A DNA stretch of 7,584 nucleotides from Planctomycetota bacterium (GTDB lineage Bacteria > Planctomycetota > MHYJ01 > WSZJ01 > JACPWG01), in contig JACRIP010000302.1 of NCBI GenBank assembly GCA_016220045.1, positions 1-7,584 of the forward strand. Direction: 5' to 3'. Shown piece after piece: positions 1-5,680 of the stretch. Position 1 is the first letter of the stretch. Every line of letters begins with the position of its first letter. The notes beneath the pieces were generated by a model. The model saw nothing but the letters and a program-made list of their open reading frames with translations. It had not been told where the DNA came from and searched no databases. A program made the translations under genes and the position numbers.

Positions 1-206
1 GCCGGGCCGGGCCGCGCAGCCATCGGTTGATTCGCATCGTCCCGTCGCGCCGCGCGGCCCGTCCCGGCCCCCACTTCGTGGCCCTTCGTGCGTCCCGCTT
101 CCTGGCCCTTCGTGTTCCCGTCGTCTTTTCGTGGCCCTTGGCCCGCCTTCGTGGCCCTCGCTCTGGCCGCGCGCCGTCCTTCGCCCCCCACCTCCCCCCC
201 CGAAGA
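1..206. other. Non-coding C-rich region upstream of the potassium operon
   Basis: I see no credible gene here. Reading frames that cross the stretch give Arg/Pro/Ala-rich low-complexity translations typical of high-GC DNA, with no domain and no ribosome binding site. The + strand is rich in C and poor in A, with C6 at 184-189 and C8 at 194-201, just upstream of the promoter. It also holds the short direct repeats listed separately. The left edge of the window cuts the region, so its full extent is unknown. Confidence 0.6.
74..159. repeat. Four dispersed direct repeats of TTCGTGGCCCTT
   Basis: Copies begin at 75 (exact), 99 (TTCCTGGCCCTT, one change), 128 (exact) and 148 (TTCGTGGCCCTC, one change), at spacings of 24, 29 and 20 bp. 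The first two extend into a 17-mer, CTTCGTGGCCCTTCGTG at 74-90 and the same with one change at 98-114. Read on the minus strand, the motif is CACGAAGGGCCACGAAG. From memory, short repeats built on CACGAAG occur between genes in many environmental bacteria. The irregular spacing argues against a CRISPR array or a simple tandem repeat. Confidence 0.6.
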
Positions 207-235
207 TTGCAACCGGCCCCGCGCCCGGGTATGAT
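207..235 (+). promoter_or_regulatory. Sigma-70-type promoter for the ktrBA operon
   Basis: A -35 box TTGCAA lies at 207-212 and a -10 box TATGAT at 230-235, with an ideal 17-nt spacer (213-229). TATGAT differs from the consensus at one base. Transcription would start near 241-243, giving a leader of about 25 nt before the GTG at 268. A C8 run ends six bases upstream of the -35 box. Confidence 0.7.
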
Positions 236-267
236 CCCGGCCTTCGCATGCGAGGTGTGGACTGCAC

Positions 268-2100
268 GTGGACACGGAAAGCGGGGGCGTCGGCGGGAGC
301 GCGGGGGCGACCCCGGAGGCCGCACGTTCGGCCCTCCGGGAGGCGCGGGTGCGCGCCGGTCGTCAGGTGATGACCGGATTCGCGGCCGCGGCGCTCGGCG
401 TGCTTGCGGCGCGGCATGGGTTCGTGGCCGCGCCGCGCCTGGATCTGCTCCTGGAGGTGGCGGAGGCGGTCCTGGCGCTCGCCTTTCTGCTCTACCCGGC
501 CTGGAAACGGCTCGCCGGCGTGCCCGGACGGCGCGTGCTCGTGCGGGAGGCGCCCGGGCTGGCGCTGAGCGCCCTGACCGCGCTCGGGCTCGCCCTCTTC
601 GGGCAGCCGGCGCGCGTGCCCGGCGTGCCGATCTGGGCCGGGTTGTGGCGCGAGCTCGAACCGGTGCTCCCGTACTACCTGCTCGCGCACCTGGTCATCC
701 GCCTGGTGCGGCTGTACGGCGGGCTGGGCGGCCTGCGCCTGCGCCCGGTCGTGCTGCTGGTCGTCAGCTTCGCGTCGGTGATCGGGCTCGGAACCGTCAC
801 CCTCTGCCTGCCGCGCGCGGCGAGCGACCCGGCGCGTCCCCTCGCACTCGTGGACGCGTTCTTCACCGCGACGAGCGCGACCTGCGTCACCGGACTATCG
901 ACCGTCCCGATCGGCAGCGGTTGCTCGCGCCTGGGCCAGACGGCGATCCTCGTGCTGATCCAGGTCGGCGGCCTCGGCATCATGACCTTCGCCATGCTGC
1001 AGTCGGCGCTGGTAACGCGCGACTTCAAGCTCAGCCAGGTCGCCGTGCTGCGCGACCTCTTGAGCCAGCGTTCGGCGGTTCGCGTCGGACGCACCCTGCT
1101 GTGGATGACCGGCATCACGCTGGCGATCGAGGCGGCCGGCGCCGGCGTGCTCTACGGCGCGTGGGTCGGCATCCCGGAAGGGGAGCGGCCGTGGTGGGCC
1201 GTCTTCCATGCGATCTCCGCCTTCTGCAACGCGGGCTTCTGCCTCGCGGACGCCAACCTGCTGCCGCATGCCGGGCAGATGGAGGTGGTCTTCACGGTCG
1301 TCGTGTTGCTCGTGGCGGGAGGCCTGGGCTTCTCGGTGCTCGAGGAACTGGTCGCGCGCGCCGGGGACGCCGCCTCCCGGGTGGGGCACCTCGCCCGCCG
1401 GACCGCGTCGCCGCCCGGGCCGGGGCGGCGCCTTACGGTACACACCCGGGTGGTGCTGACCGCGAGCCTCCTGCTCGCCGGGTGCGGCGCGCTCGGATAT
1501 CTGGCGCTGGAGGGGCAGGCCTCGCTGGCCGGGCTGTCCTGGGGCGAAGCGGCCTGGGCGGCGCTCTTCCAGGCGCTGTCGGCGCGCACCGCGGGCTTCA
1601 ATACCGTGCCGATGGAGGCGCTCTCCGATGCCGGGATCCTGTGGCTGATCGGCCTCATGGCCGTTGGGGCATCTCCTGCATCTACCGGAGGGGGAATGAA
1701 GACGGTGACGGTGGTCGTCCTGCTGGCGACCCTGTCGGCGATGTTGCGCGGCCGCGAATCGGTCGACCTGTGCCGGCGGCGCGTGCCGCGCGGGCTGGTG
1801 AACACCGCGGTCGCCATCGTCGTGGCCTACCTCGCCGGAGCGTTCGCCGTAACCCTCGCCCTGGCGGTGACCGAGCCGGGGGTCGGGCTCAAGCGGCTGG
1901 CCTTCGAGGCGGTCTCCGCGCTCAGCACCGTCGGCCTGACGACCGGCATCACCCCGGGGCTGAGCGTCGCCGGGAAGCTGGTGGTCGCGGCGGCGATGTT
2001 TGCCGGACGCGTCGGGCCGCTGGCGATCCTGGGCCTGGTCGCGCGGCCTGCCCATGGCCGCGCCTACGAGTACCCGGAGGAAGAGGTCCTGGTCGGGTAG
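268..2100 (+). CDS. ktrB: TrkH/KtrB-family potassium transporter, pore subunit, with N-terminal membrane extension
   Basis: This 610-residue inner-membrane protein should form the K+ (possibly Na+-coupled) translocation pore of a Ktr/Trk uptake system. The four pore-loop repeats of the superfamily are visible. They are TSATCVTGLS (202-211), AFCNAGFCL (318-326), ARTAGFNTV (439-447) and ALSTVGLTTG (551-560), each with its filter glycine (G209, G323, G443, G556). After pore loop 3 comes the conserved segment GASPASTGGGMKT (467-479), and near the end FAGRVGPLAI (578-587), typical of KtrB. The core starts near residue 160. Residues 1-155 are extra: a hydrophilic lead, then about four hydrophobic stretches (36-50, 59-76, 94-111, 134-148). 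KtrB is usually about 450 residues and TrkH about 480. The GTG start has GAGGTG at 252-257, a 10-nt spacing, and fits the promoter; ATG 370 (residue 35) is an alternative with a weaker site. The regulator gene follows after 28 nt. Family assignment is secure; Ktr rather than Trk rests on the partner's single RCK unit. Confidence 0.93.
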   Translation: MDTESGGVGGSAGATPEAARSALREARVRAGRQVMTGFAAAALGVLAARHGFVAAPRLDLLLEVAEAVLALAFLLYPAWKRLAGVPGRRVLVREAPGLALSALTALGLALFGQPARVPGVPIWAGLWRELEPVLPYYLLAHLVIRLVRLYGGLGGLRLRPVVLLVVSFASVIGLGTVTLCLPRAASDPARPLALVDAFFTATSATCVTGLSTVPIGSGCSRLGQTAILVLIQVGGLGIMTFAMLQSALVTRDFKLSQVAVLRDLLSQRSAVRVGRTLLWMTGITLAIEAAGAGVLYGAWVGIPEGERPWWAVFHAISAFCNAGFCLADANLLPHAGQMEVVFTVVVLLVAGGLGFSVLEELVARAGDAASRVGHLARRTASPPGPGRRLTVHTRVVLTASLLLAGCGALGYLALEGQASLAGLSWGEAAWAALFQALSARTAGFNTVPMEALSDAGILWLIGLMAVGASPASTGGGMKTVTVVVLLATLSAMLRGRESVDLCRRRVPRGLVNTAVAIVVAYLAGAFAVTLALAVTEPGVGLKRLAFEAVSALSTVGLTTGITPGLSVAGKLVVAAAMFAGRVGPLAILGLVARPAHGRAYEYPEEEVLVG

Positions 2101-2128
2101 TCCGTGGACTCATGCACGGGGAGCCGAA

Positions 2129-2818
2129 ATGAAAATCGCGGTGATCGGACTGGGCCAATTCGGGCGCGCGCTGGTGCGCGAGCTCCACGAGAGCCGCATC
2201 GAAGTCATCGCGGTCGACTCGAACCTCCAGATGGTGGAGGAGGTGAAGGACCATGCGACGCTCGCGGTCTGCCTGGACGCCAAGGACGAGAAGGAGCTGC
2301 TGGCGCAGGGCGTGCACAAGGTGGACGTCGCGGTGGTCGGCATCGGCGACGATTTCGAAGCCGACCTCCTGGTCACGGTCCTGCTCAAGCGCCATGGCGT
2401 ACCTCGGGTGATCGCCCGGGCTGCCGGCGACCTCCACGAGCTGATTCTCCGGAATGTCGGCGCGGATGCGGTCTTCTGGCCGGAGCGGGAGGCGGCGACC
2501 TCGCTGTCGCGCCGGCTGGCCATGCCCTCGGTCCAGCGCTTCTTCGATCTCGCGGAAGGATGCAGCATGGTTCAGGTCGCCGCGCCGGCGAGCTTCCATG
2601 AGAAGACGCCCGCCGAGCTGCGCATCCGCCAGAGCCATCACCTCAACCTGGTCGCGGTCAGCCGGCACGAGGCGCCGGCGCGCGACGGGGAACCGCCCGT
2701 AGAGGTGGTGCGGCCGATGGTCGAGGTGGACCAGAAGATCCGACCGGGCGACCAGCTCTATCTGGTCGGCATGGACGCCGACCTGAAGGTCTTCCTGGCG
2801 AAGCTGGGCGCCCTGTGA
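2129..2818 (+). CDS. ktrA: KtrA-type potassium uptake regulator (single RCK unit)
   Basis: This 229-residue cytoplasmic protein should assemble as a ring on the pore protein and gate K+ flux on nucleotide binding. The N-terminal Rossmann RCK domain (about 1-135) opens with KIAVIGLGQFG, giving the glycine motif G7-x-G9-x-x-G12. Acidic D30 at the end of the second strand (EVIAVDSN) is positioned to hold the ribose. The RCK_C domain (about 140-229) ends with the familiar PGDQLYLVGMDADL. One RCK pair in about 220 residues is the KtrA size; TrkA is a tandem duplication of about 458. The ATG is preceded by GGGGAG at 2118-2123, spacing 5 nt, which decides against an in-frame upstream ATG at 2000. 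That longer start would overlap the pore gene and add 43 residues unlike the family. It is probably cotranscribed with the pore gene. Confidence 0.94.
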   Translation: MKIAVIGLGQFGRALVRELHESRIEVIAVDSNLQMVEEVKDHATLAVCLDAKDEKELLAQGVHKVDVAVVGIGDDFEADLLVTVLLKRHGVPRVIARAAGDLHELILRNVGADAVFWPEREAATSLSRRLAMPSVQRFFDLAEGCSMVQVAAPASFHEKTPAELRIRQSHHLNLVAVSRHEAPARDGEPPVEVVRPMVEVDQKIRPGDQLYLVGMDADLKVFLAKLGAL

Positions 2819-2853
2819 TCCGGGTCGCCTCCGGGCGTTGGGCTTCCGGAACG

Positions 2854-2883
2854 TTGCAGAAACGGGAGTTCTGCGGGTAGAAT
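2854..2883 (+). promoter_or_regulatory. Sigma-70-type promoter for the small lipoprotein-like gene
   Basis: TTGCAG at 2854-2859 and TAGAAT at 2878-2883 are separated by 18 nt. The -10 box matches consensus at five of six positions; the -35 box is weak beyond TTG. Transcription would start near 2890, leaving a leader of about 80 nt before the ATG at 2969. It resembles the promoter at 207-235 in style. Confidence 0.55.
2856..2874. repeat. Perfect inverted repeat inside the promoter (possible operator)
   Basis: GCAGAA (2856-2861) and TTCTGC (2869-2874) form a perfect 6-bp inverted repeat around a 7-nt centre. It overlaps the -35 box and spacer of the promoter at 2854-2883, where a dimeric repressor could block RNA polymerase. 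Alternatively, as RNA it would be a short hairpin after ktrA, but no U-run follows, so an intrinsic terminator is unlikely. The regulatory role is inference, and a 6-bp arm can arise by chance. Confidence 0.35.
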
Positions 2884-2914
2884 ACGCCGGTTCGATGCTT
2901 GAAATGGGACGAGC

Positions 2915-2937
2915 GGGAGCGGCCGGCGGGCCCTCCC
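2915..2937 (+). promoter_or_regulatory. Stem-loop in the leader of the small lipoprotein-like gene
   Basis: GGGAG (2915-2919) pairs with CTCCC (2933-2937). After a single bulged C at 2920, GGCC (2921-2924) pairs with GGCC (2929-2932) around a GGCG tetraloop. This gives nine G-C-rich pairs. The stem ends 31 nt upstream of the start codon and is followed by an A7 run (2949-2955) next to the Shine-Dalgarno, so the initiation region itself stays unpaired. It might stabilise the messenger or act as a control element. Structure by chance is common at this GC content. Confidence 0.35.
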
Positions 2938-2968
2938 TGGAGTTCGCGAAAAAAAGAGGAGTGTGTCG

Positions 2969-3466
2969 ATGTCGCTCGCGAAGCGGATGGCGCTGGTGGC
3001 GGTCGTGGGAATGGGCGTGGCGCTGGTGGGCGGCGGCTGCCGGCCGCGGGCGGCGACGGGTGCCGGCGGGACCGGGGCCGCTACCGGCGGGACCACGGCG
3101 ACCAAGAGCCAGGTGGCGGAACTGCGTGCGCGGCTGGCGGCACTGGAGGGCGAGGTCGCCCGCAAACAGGCGGAGAAGGCGCCGCGCGATCCGCAGGCGG
3201 AGGCCGCGCGCCGGCGGCTGGCCGCGGAGCTGCGGGAAAACCAGATGAACCAGGAGGCGCTCCGGCTGCAGCTCGGCATCCTGCAGGACCGCGAGCAGGC
3301 GTTGATCGCACTGATGGGCGGGGACGCGGCCGCGGCCGGAGCGAGCGGCGGCGCGGAGCCGGCGGCGGCCCCCGCCGCGAAGGGCCCGTCCGCGGAGGAG
3401 CTGAAGCAGGCCGAACTCCAGCGCATCCAGGAAGAACTGCGGCGCATCGAGGCCGGCGAGCGGTAG
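2969..3466 (+). CDS. Probable small coiled-coil lipoprotein of unknown function
   Basis: The 165-residue product matches no family I recognise. It has a short basic N-terminus (K5, R6), a hydrophobic stretch (7-20) and GGGC ending at Cys24, an imperfect lipobox (Gly instead of Leu at -3). It is therefore probably exported and perhaps lipid-anchored. Residues 25-45 are a Gly/Ala/Thr linker. Residues 46-113 are Leu/Ala/Glu/Arg-rich with heptad spacing and should form a coiled coil. A Gly/Ala/Pro-rich linker (117-140) leads to a second charged helix (141-163). Such architecture suits an envelope spacer or adaptor, but no partner is identifiable. The ATG at 2969 lies 7 nt after GAGGAG (2956-2961). 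An in-frame GTG at 2963 would sit 1 nt from that site, so ATG is preferred. It stands apart from ktrA (150 nt) and the exporter genes (343 nt), with its own putative promoter. Confidence 0.75.
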   Translation: MSLAKRMALVAVVGMGVALVGGGCRPRAATGAGGTGAATGGTTATKSQVAELRARLAALEGEVARKQAEKAPRDPQAEAARRRLAAELRENQMNQEALRLQLGILQDREQALIALMGGDAAAAGASGGAEPAAAPAAKGPSAEELKQAELQRIQEELRRIEAGER

Positions 3467-3479
3467 CCGGCTGAGCGGA

Positions 3480-3503
3480 GCGCATGAAGCGCGGTGCATG
3501 CGC
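3480..3503 (+). repeat. 7-bp inverted repeat downstream of the lipoprotein-like gene
   Basis: GCGCATG (3480-3486) and CATGCGC (3497-3503) are perfect complements around a 10-nt loop, 13 nt after the stop codon. No U-run follows (the next bases are purine-rich), so it is not a classical intrinsic terminator. It might protect the messenger 3' end or be a protein-binding palindrome. Confidence 0.4.
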
Positions 3504-3627
3504 GGAGAAAAATCCGTGAACCAAATTCCGCGCCGTCGGTTTTATTCCGCCATGTCTCACCTTCCCACCTGGATGCGAGAGTCTGGAATGATCCTGCGCG
3601 TACGGTAGGGGCGCCCCCGCCTACCCC

Positions 3628-3648
3628 GGGCCGGCGGCACGCCGGTTC
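3628..3648 (+). repeat. G-C-rich hairpin CCGGCG-GCA-CGCCGG
   Basis: CCGGCG (3631-3636) pairs perfectly with CGCCGG (3640-3645) over a 3-nt loop. Two G-U pairs and a closing G-C extend it to 3628-3648. Just upstream, GGTAGG (3604-3609) and CCTACC (3620-3625) form another 6-bp arm pair around the palindrome GGGGCGCCCC (3608-3617). Both precede the C-rich tract. They could be part of a transcription-end or leader structure, but only two U residues follow the stem. Confidence 0.35.
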
Positions 3649-3797
3649 GTGCGCCCCCGCTCTCGCTCCGTCTTCCCGCGTCCTCCCACCGCCACCCCGC
3701 CCTTCCGGCTACCCGTATCGGCCTCGCGCGCCGGCGGCGGCTCGGGCGCGGTCCCGGCGACGCCGGACGCATCCCCTGTGATGACCTGAGGAATCCC

Positions 3798-3812
3798 CGG
3801 AGGGTCTCCGTG
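3798..3812 (+). promoter_or_regulatory. Shine-Dalgarno and GTG start of the first exporter gene inside a small hairpin
   Basis: GGAGGG (3799-3804) lies 5 nt before the GTG at 3810 and fixes that start. The same bases form CGGAG (3798-3802), loop GGT, CTCCG (3806-3810), a perfect 5-bp stem that would hide most of the Shine-Dalgarno and the first base of the start codon. Opening the stem could tune translation; this is inference. Confidence 0.5.
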
Positions 3813-5660
3813 TCTACGTCGTCCGCTCCCACGGCAAAGTCCTACGGCACGCTCGGCAGCCTGCGCCGGCTGGCACTGCGCCTGCGTCCGCGCCGCGCGC
3901 TCGTGGTCGCGGCGTACGCGCTCGTCCTGGCCGGGATCGGGATCGCCCTCGCGCTGCCCCGCCTGGCCGGACTCGCGCTCGATGCCATCCAGGCGGGGGC
4001 CCGCACGGCGGGCGCGGGCGTCGGGGGCGGCGCCGGACCGGACTTCGGCCTCGCCGCCCTGCCCTGGGCGCTCCTCGCCGCCTATCTCGGCCTCGTCGTC
4101 GTCGAGAACGGCATCCGCTCCCTCTCCGGGATTCTCCGTACGCGCATCGAGGCCGGAACGCTGGCGGAACTGCGCATCGACCTGGTTGCCGCCGTCCAGA
4201 AGCTCGGGTTCCGCTACCACGACCGGTCGAGCGCAGGCGAGGTGATCGCCAAGGCGACGCGCGACGTCGAACGGGTCGCGCCCTTCTACTCCGACTTCCT
4301 GTTCTCGGTGGCCGAGCTGGTGCTCCATCTCGGCGGCGCCGCGGCGATGATCTGCCTCTACGACGCGAAGCTCGGCATGATCGCGGGCGTGCTCGCCCTG
4401 GCCTTCGTCTACCTGACCTTCCGCTATGCCTCGCGGCTGCGCGCCCTGTGGGAGGTCGCGGGCGACCAGTATGATACCGTAACCTCCGTAGTCCAGGAGA
4501 GCGTGGCCGGGGTGCGCGTGGTCAAGGCCTTCGGCGCCGGCGGGCGCGAGATCGAACGGTTCGACGCGCGCGTCGGCGTCTACCGCGACCTGTGCGTGAA
4601 GGCGGAGCTCTTCTGGACCAATCGCGCGCCGGCGGCCTTCCTGTGCGTGTGGGTATCCCTGCCGCTCGCGCTCGCCTGGGGCGGCGCGCGCGTAATCCGG
4701 GGGACGCTCTCGCTCGGGTCGCTCGCCGCGGTCGTCTTCTACCTGATCGAGATGACCCACCGGCTGCGCATCGTGTCGCGCGTGGTGCAGGGCGTGGAGA
4801 ACGCGCTGGCGAGCGCCGGACGCATTTTCGAGCTGCTGGACGCCGACGAGCGGCTGCCGGCGGCGGCGGAGCCGTGCGCGCCGGCCGAGACCGCGGGCGC
4901 GCTCGCGCTCCGCGACGTGTGCTTCGAGTACGGTGAAGACCTGCCCGCGCTGCGCGGCGTCTCGCTCGCGGTCGCGCCCGGCGAAACCGTGGCCGTGGTC
5001 GGGCCGACCGGGTCGGGCAAGAGCACCGTGATGGCCCTCGTGCCGCGCTTCTACGACGTCCTGGCCGGCGCGGTCGAACTCGACGGCGTGGACGTGCGCC
5101 GCTACCGGCCGGAGGACCTGCGCCGGCGCATCGGGCTGGTCTTCCAGGAGACCTTCCTCTTCTCCGCCACGATCGCCGAGAACATCGCCTTCGGGCGCCC
5201 GGGCGCGACGGCGGCGGAGATCGAGCGCGCGGCGCGGCGAGCGCAGGTGGACGAATTCGTGCGCGACCTGCCGGACGGCTACGCGACCGTGGTGGGGGAG
5301 CGCGGCATCAACCTGAGCGGCGGGCAGAAGCAGCGCATCGCGATCGCGCGGGCGATCCTGGCGGACCCGCGGGTACTGATCCTGGACGACGCCACCTCGA
5401 GCGTGGACGCGCGCACCGAGCGCGCGCTGCAGGTCGCGCTCGCCGCCGTGGCGCGCGGCCGGACCACGCTCATCATCGCGCAGCGCCTGACCAGCGTGCT
5501 CATTGCCGACCGGGTGGTCGTGATGGAAGGCGGCCGCAAGGTGGACGAGGGGACGCACCGGGACCTCCTGGCGCGCTGCCCGCTCTACGCCGAACTGTTT
5601 GCCGGACAATGGATCGAGGAAACACCGGAGGCCGAGGCGCTGCGCTCGGCCGGCCGCTAG
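3810..5660 (+). CDS. ABC exporter subunit with degenerate ATPase residues (membrane domain + nucleotide-binding domain)
   Basis: This 616-residue half-transporter has the MsbA/Sav1866-type exporter fold: about six membrane helices (roughly 30-50, 81-98, 158-182, 186-203, 272-292, 300-318), then a nucleotide-binding domain (about 362-600). Visible motifs are A-loop Y374, Walker A GPTGSGKST (398-406), Q-loop Q446, signature LSGGQ (502-506), Walker B VLILDD (522-527) and D-loop SSVD (530-533). Two catalytic residues are changed: the Walker B glutamate is Asp527 and the switch histidine is Gln558 (IIAQRL). It should still bind ATP but hydrolyse poorly at its own Walker site. Its signature completes the partner's site. 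In known heterodimers this is the subunit of the MdlA, BmrC or TM287 kind. A Gly/Ala-rich stretch (62-80) forms the first external loop. The partner gene starts 17 nt later. The substrate (drug, lipid or peptide) cannot be told from sequence. Confidence 0.95.
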   Translation: MSTSSAPTAKSYGTLGSLRRLALRLRPRRALVVAAYALVLAGIGIALALPRLAGLALDAIQAGARTAGAGVGGGAGPDFGLAALPWALLAAYLGLVVVENGIRSLSGILRTRIEAGTLAELRIDLVAAVQKLGFRYHDRSSAGEVIAKATRDVERVAPFYSDFLFSVAELVLHLGGAAAMICLYDAKLGMIAGVLALAFVYLTFRYASRLRALWEVAGDQYDTVTSVVQESVAGVRVVKAFGAGGREIERFDARVGVYRDLCVKAELFWTNRAPAAFLCVWVSLPLALAWGGARVIRGTLSLGSLAAVVFYLIEMTHRLRIVSRVVQGVENALASAGRIFELLDADERLPAAAEPCAPAETAGALALRDVCFEYGEDLPALRGVSLAVAPGETVAVVGPTGSGKSTVMALVPRFYDVLAGAVELDGVDVRRYRPEDLRRRIGLVFQETFLFSATIAENIAFGRPGATAAEIERAARRAQVDEFVRDLPDGYATVVGERGINLSGGQKQRIAIARAILADPRVLILDDATSSVDARTERALQVALAAVARGRTTLIIAQRLTSVLIADRVVVMEGGRKVDEGTHRDLLARCPLYAELFAGQWIEETPEAEALRSAGR

Positions 5661-5664
5661 CATC

Positions 5665-5680
5665 GGGAGAGTGTCTGGTG
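5665..5680 (+). promoter_or_regulatory. Shine-Dalgarno deciding the GTG start of the second exporter gene
   Basis: GGGAGAG at 5665-5671 lies 6 nt before GTG 5678. The in-frame ATG at 5609 would overlap the upstream gene by 52 nt, lacks a good site and adds 23 residues unlike the family. Both exporter genes begin with the same nine bases, GTGTCTACG, after a purine-rich site. Confidence 0.75.

Larger units (their letters stand above)
3467..3809. other. Non-coding region between the lipoprotein-like gene and the exporter operon
   Basis: I see no credible gene in this 343-bp gap; translations are Arg/Pro-rich low complexity. It begins with an imperfect direct repeat around the preceding stop codon (3452-3463 and 3466-3478) and an inverted repeat at 3480-3503. 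Two relatively AT-rich patches follow (about 3507-3527 and 3540-3547), then a second hairpin at 3628-3648. From 3651 to 3710 the + strand is about 60% C and 18% G by hand count. C-rich, G-poor RNA of this kind is the usual character of Rho loading sites. I found no convincing -35/-10 pair for the exporter operon. Confidence 0.55.

Noticed and set aside
74..159. CRISPR-like array
   Set aside because: The repeats are only 12-17 bp with uneven spacing (24, 29, 20 bp) and there are no cas genes in the window.
895..2055. A 386-codon minus-strand frame opposite ktrB
   Set aside because: Translation rich in Arg, Gln, Asp, Gly and His, without domains; a shadow of the + strand gene.
27..2132. A 701-codon + strand frame overlapping the potassium transporter gene
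   Set aside because: It is Arg/Gly/Pro/Ala-rich with no recognisable motif, while the other + frame has all four pore loops. It is open because stop codons are rare in this composition.
2825..2851. Possible terminator hairpin after ktrA (TCCGG at 2830 pairing with CCGGA near 2846)
   Set aside because: Only five pairs with an 11-nt loop and no U-run; too weak to call.
3562..3589. Possible promoter TTCCCA-16-TGGAAT before the exporter operon
   Set aside because: Both boxes match consensus poorly, and several equally weak pairs exist in the gap, so no promoter is called.
3494..3781. A 95-codon + strand frame in the gap before the exporter operon
   Set aside because: Arg/Pro/Ala-rich, no ribosome binding site, no motif, and it covers the C-rich tract and hairpins.
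3557..3832. A 91-codon minus-strand frame across the same gap
   Set aside because: Low complexity, no ribosome binding site, and it overlaps the start of the first exporter gene.
3621..5663. Long open minus-strand frame (680 codons) opposite the first exporter gene
   Set aside because: Its translation is Arg/Ala/Gly/His-rich without any domain, and it exactly mirrors a gene with complete ABC motifs. Long antisense frames are expected at this GC content.
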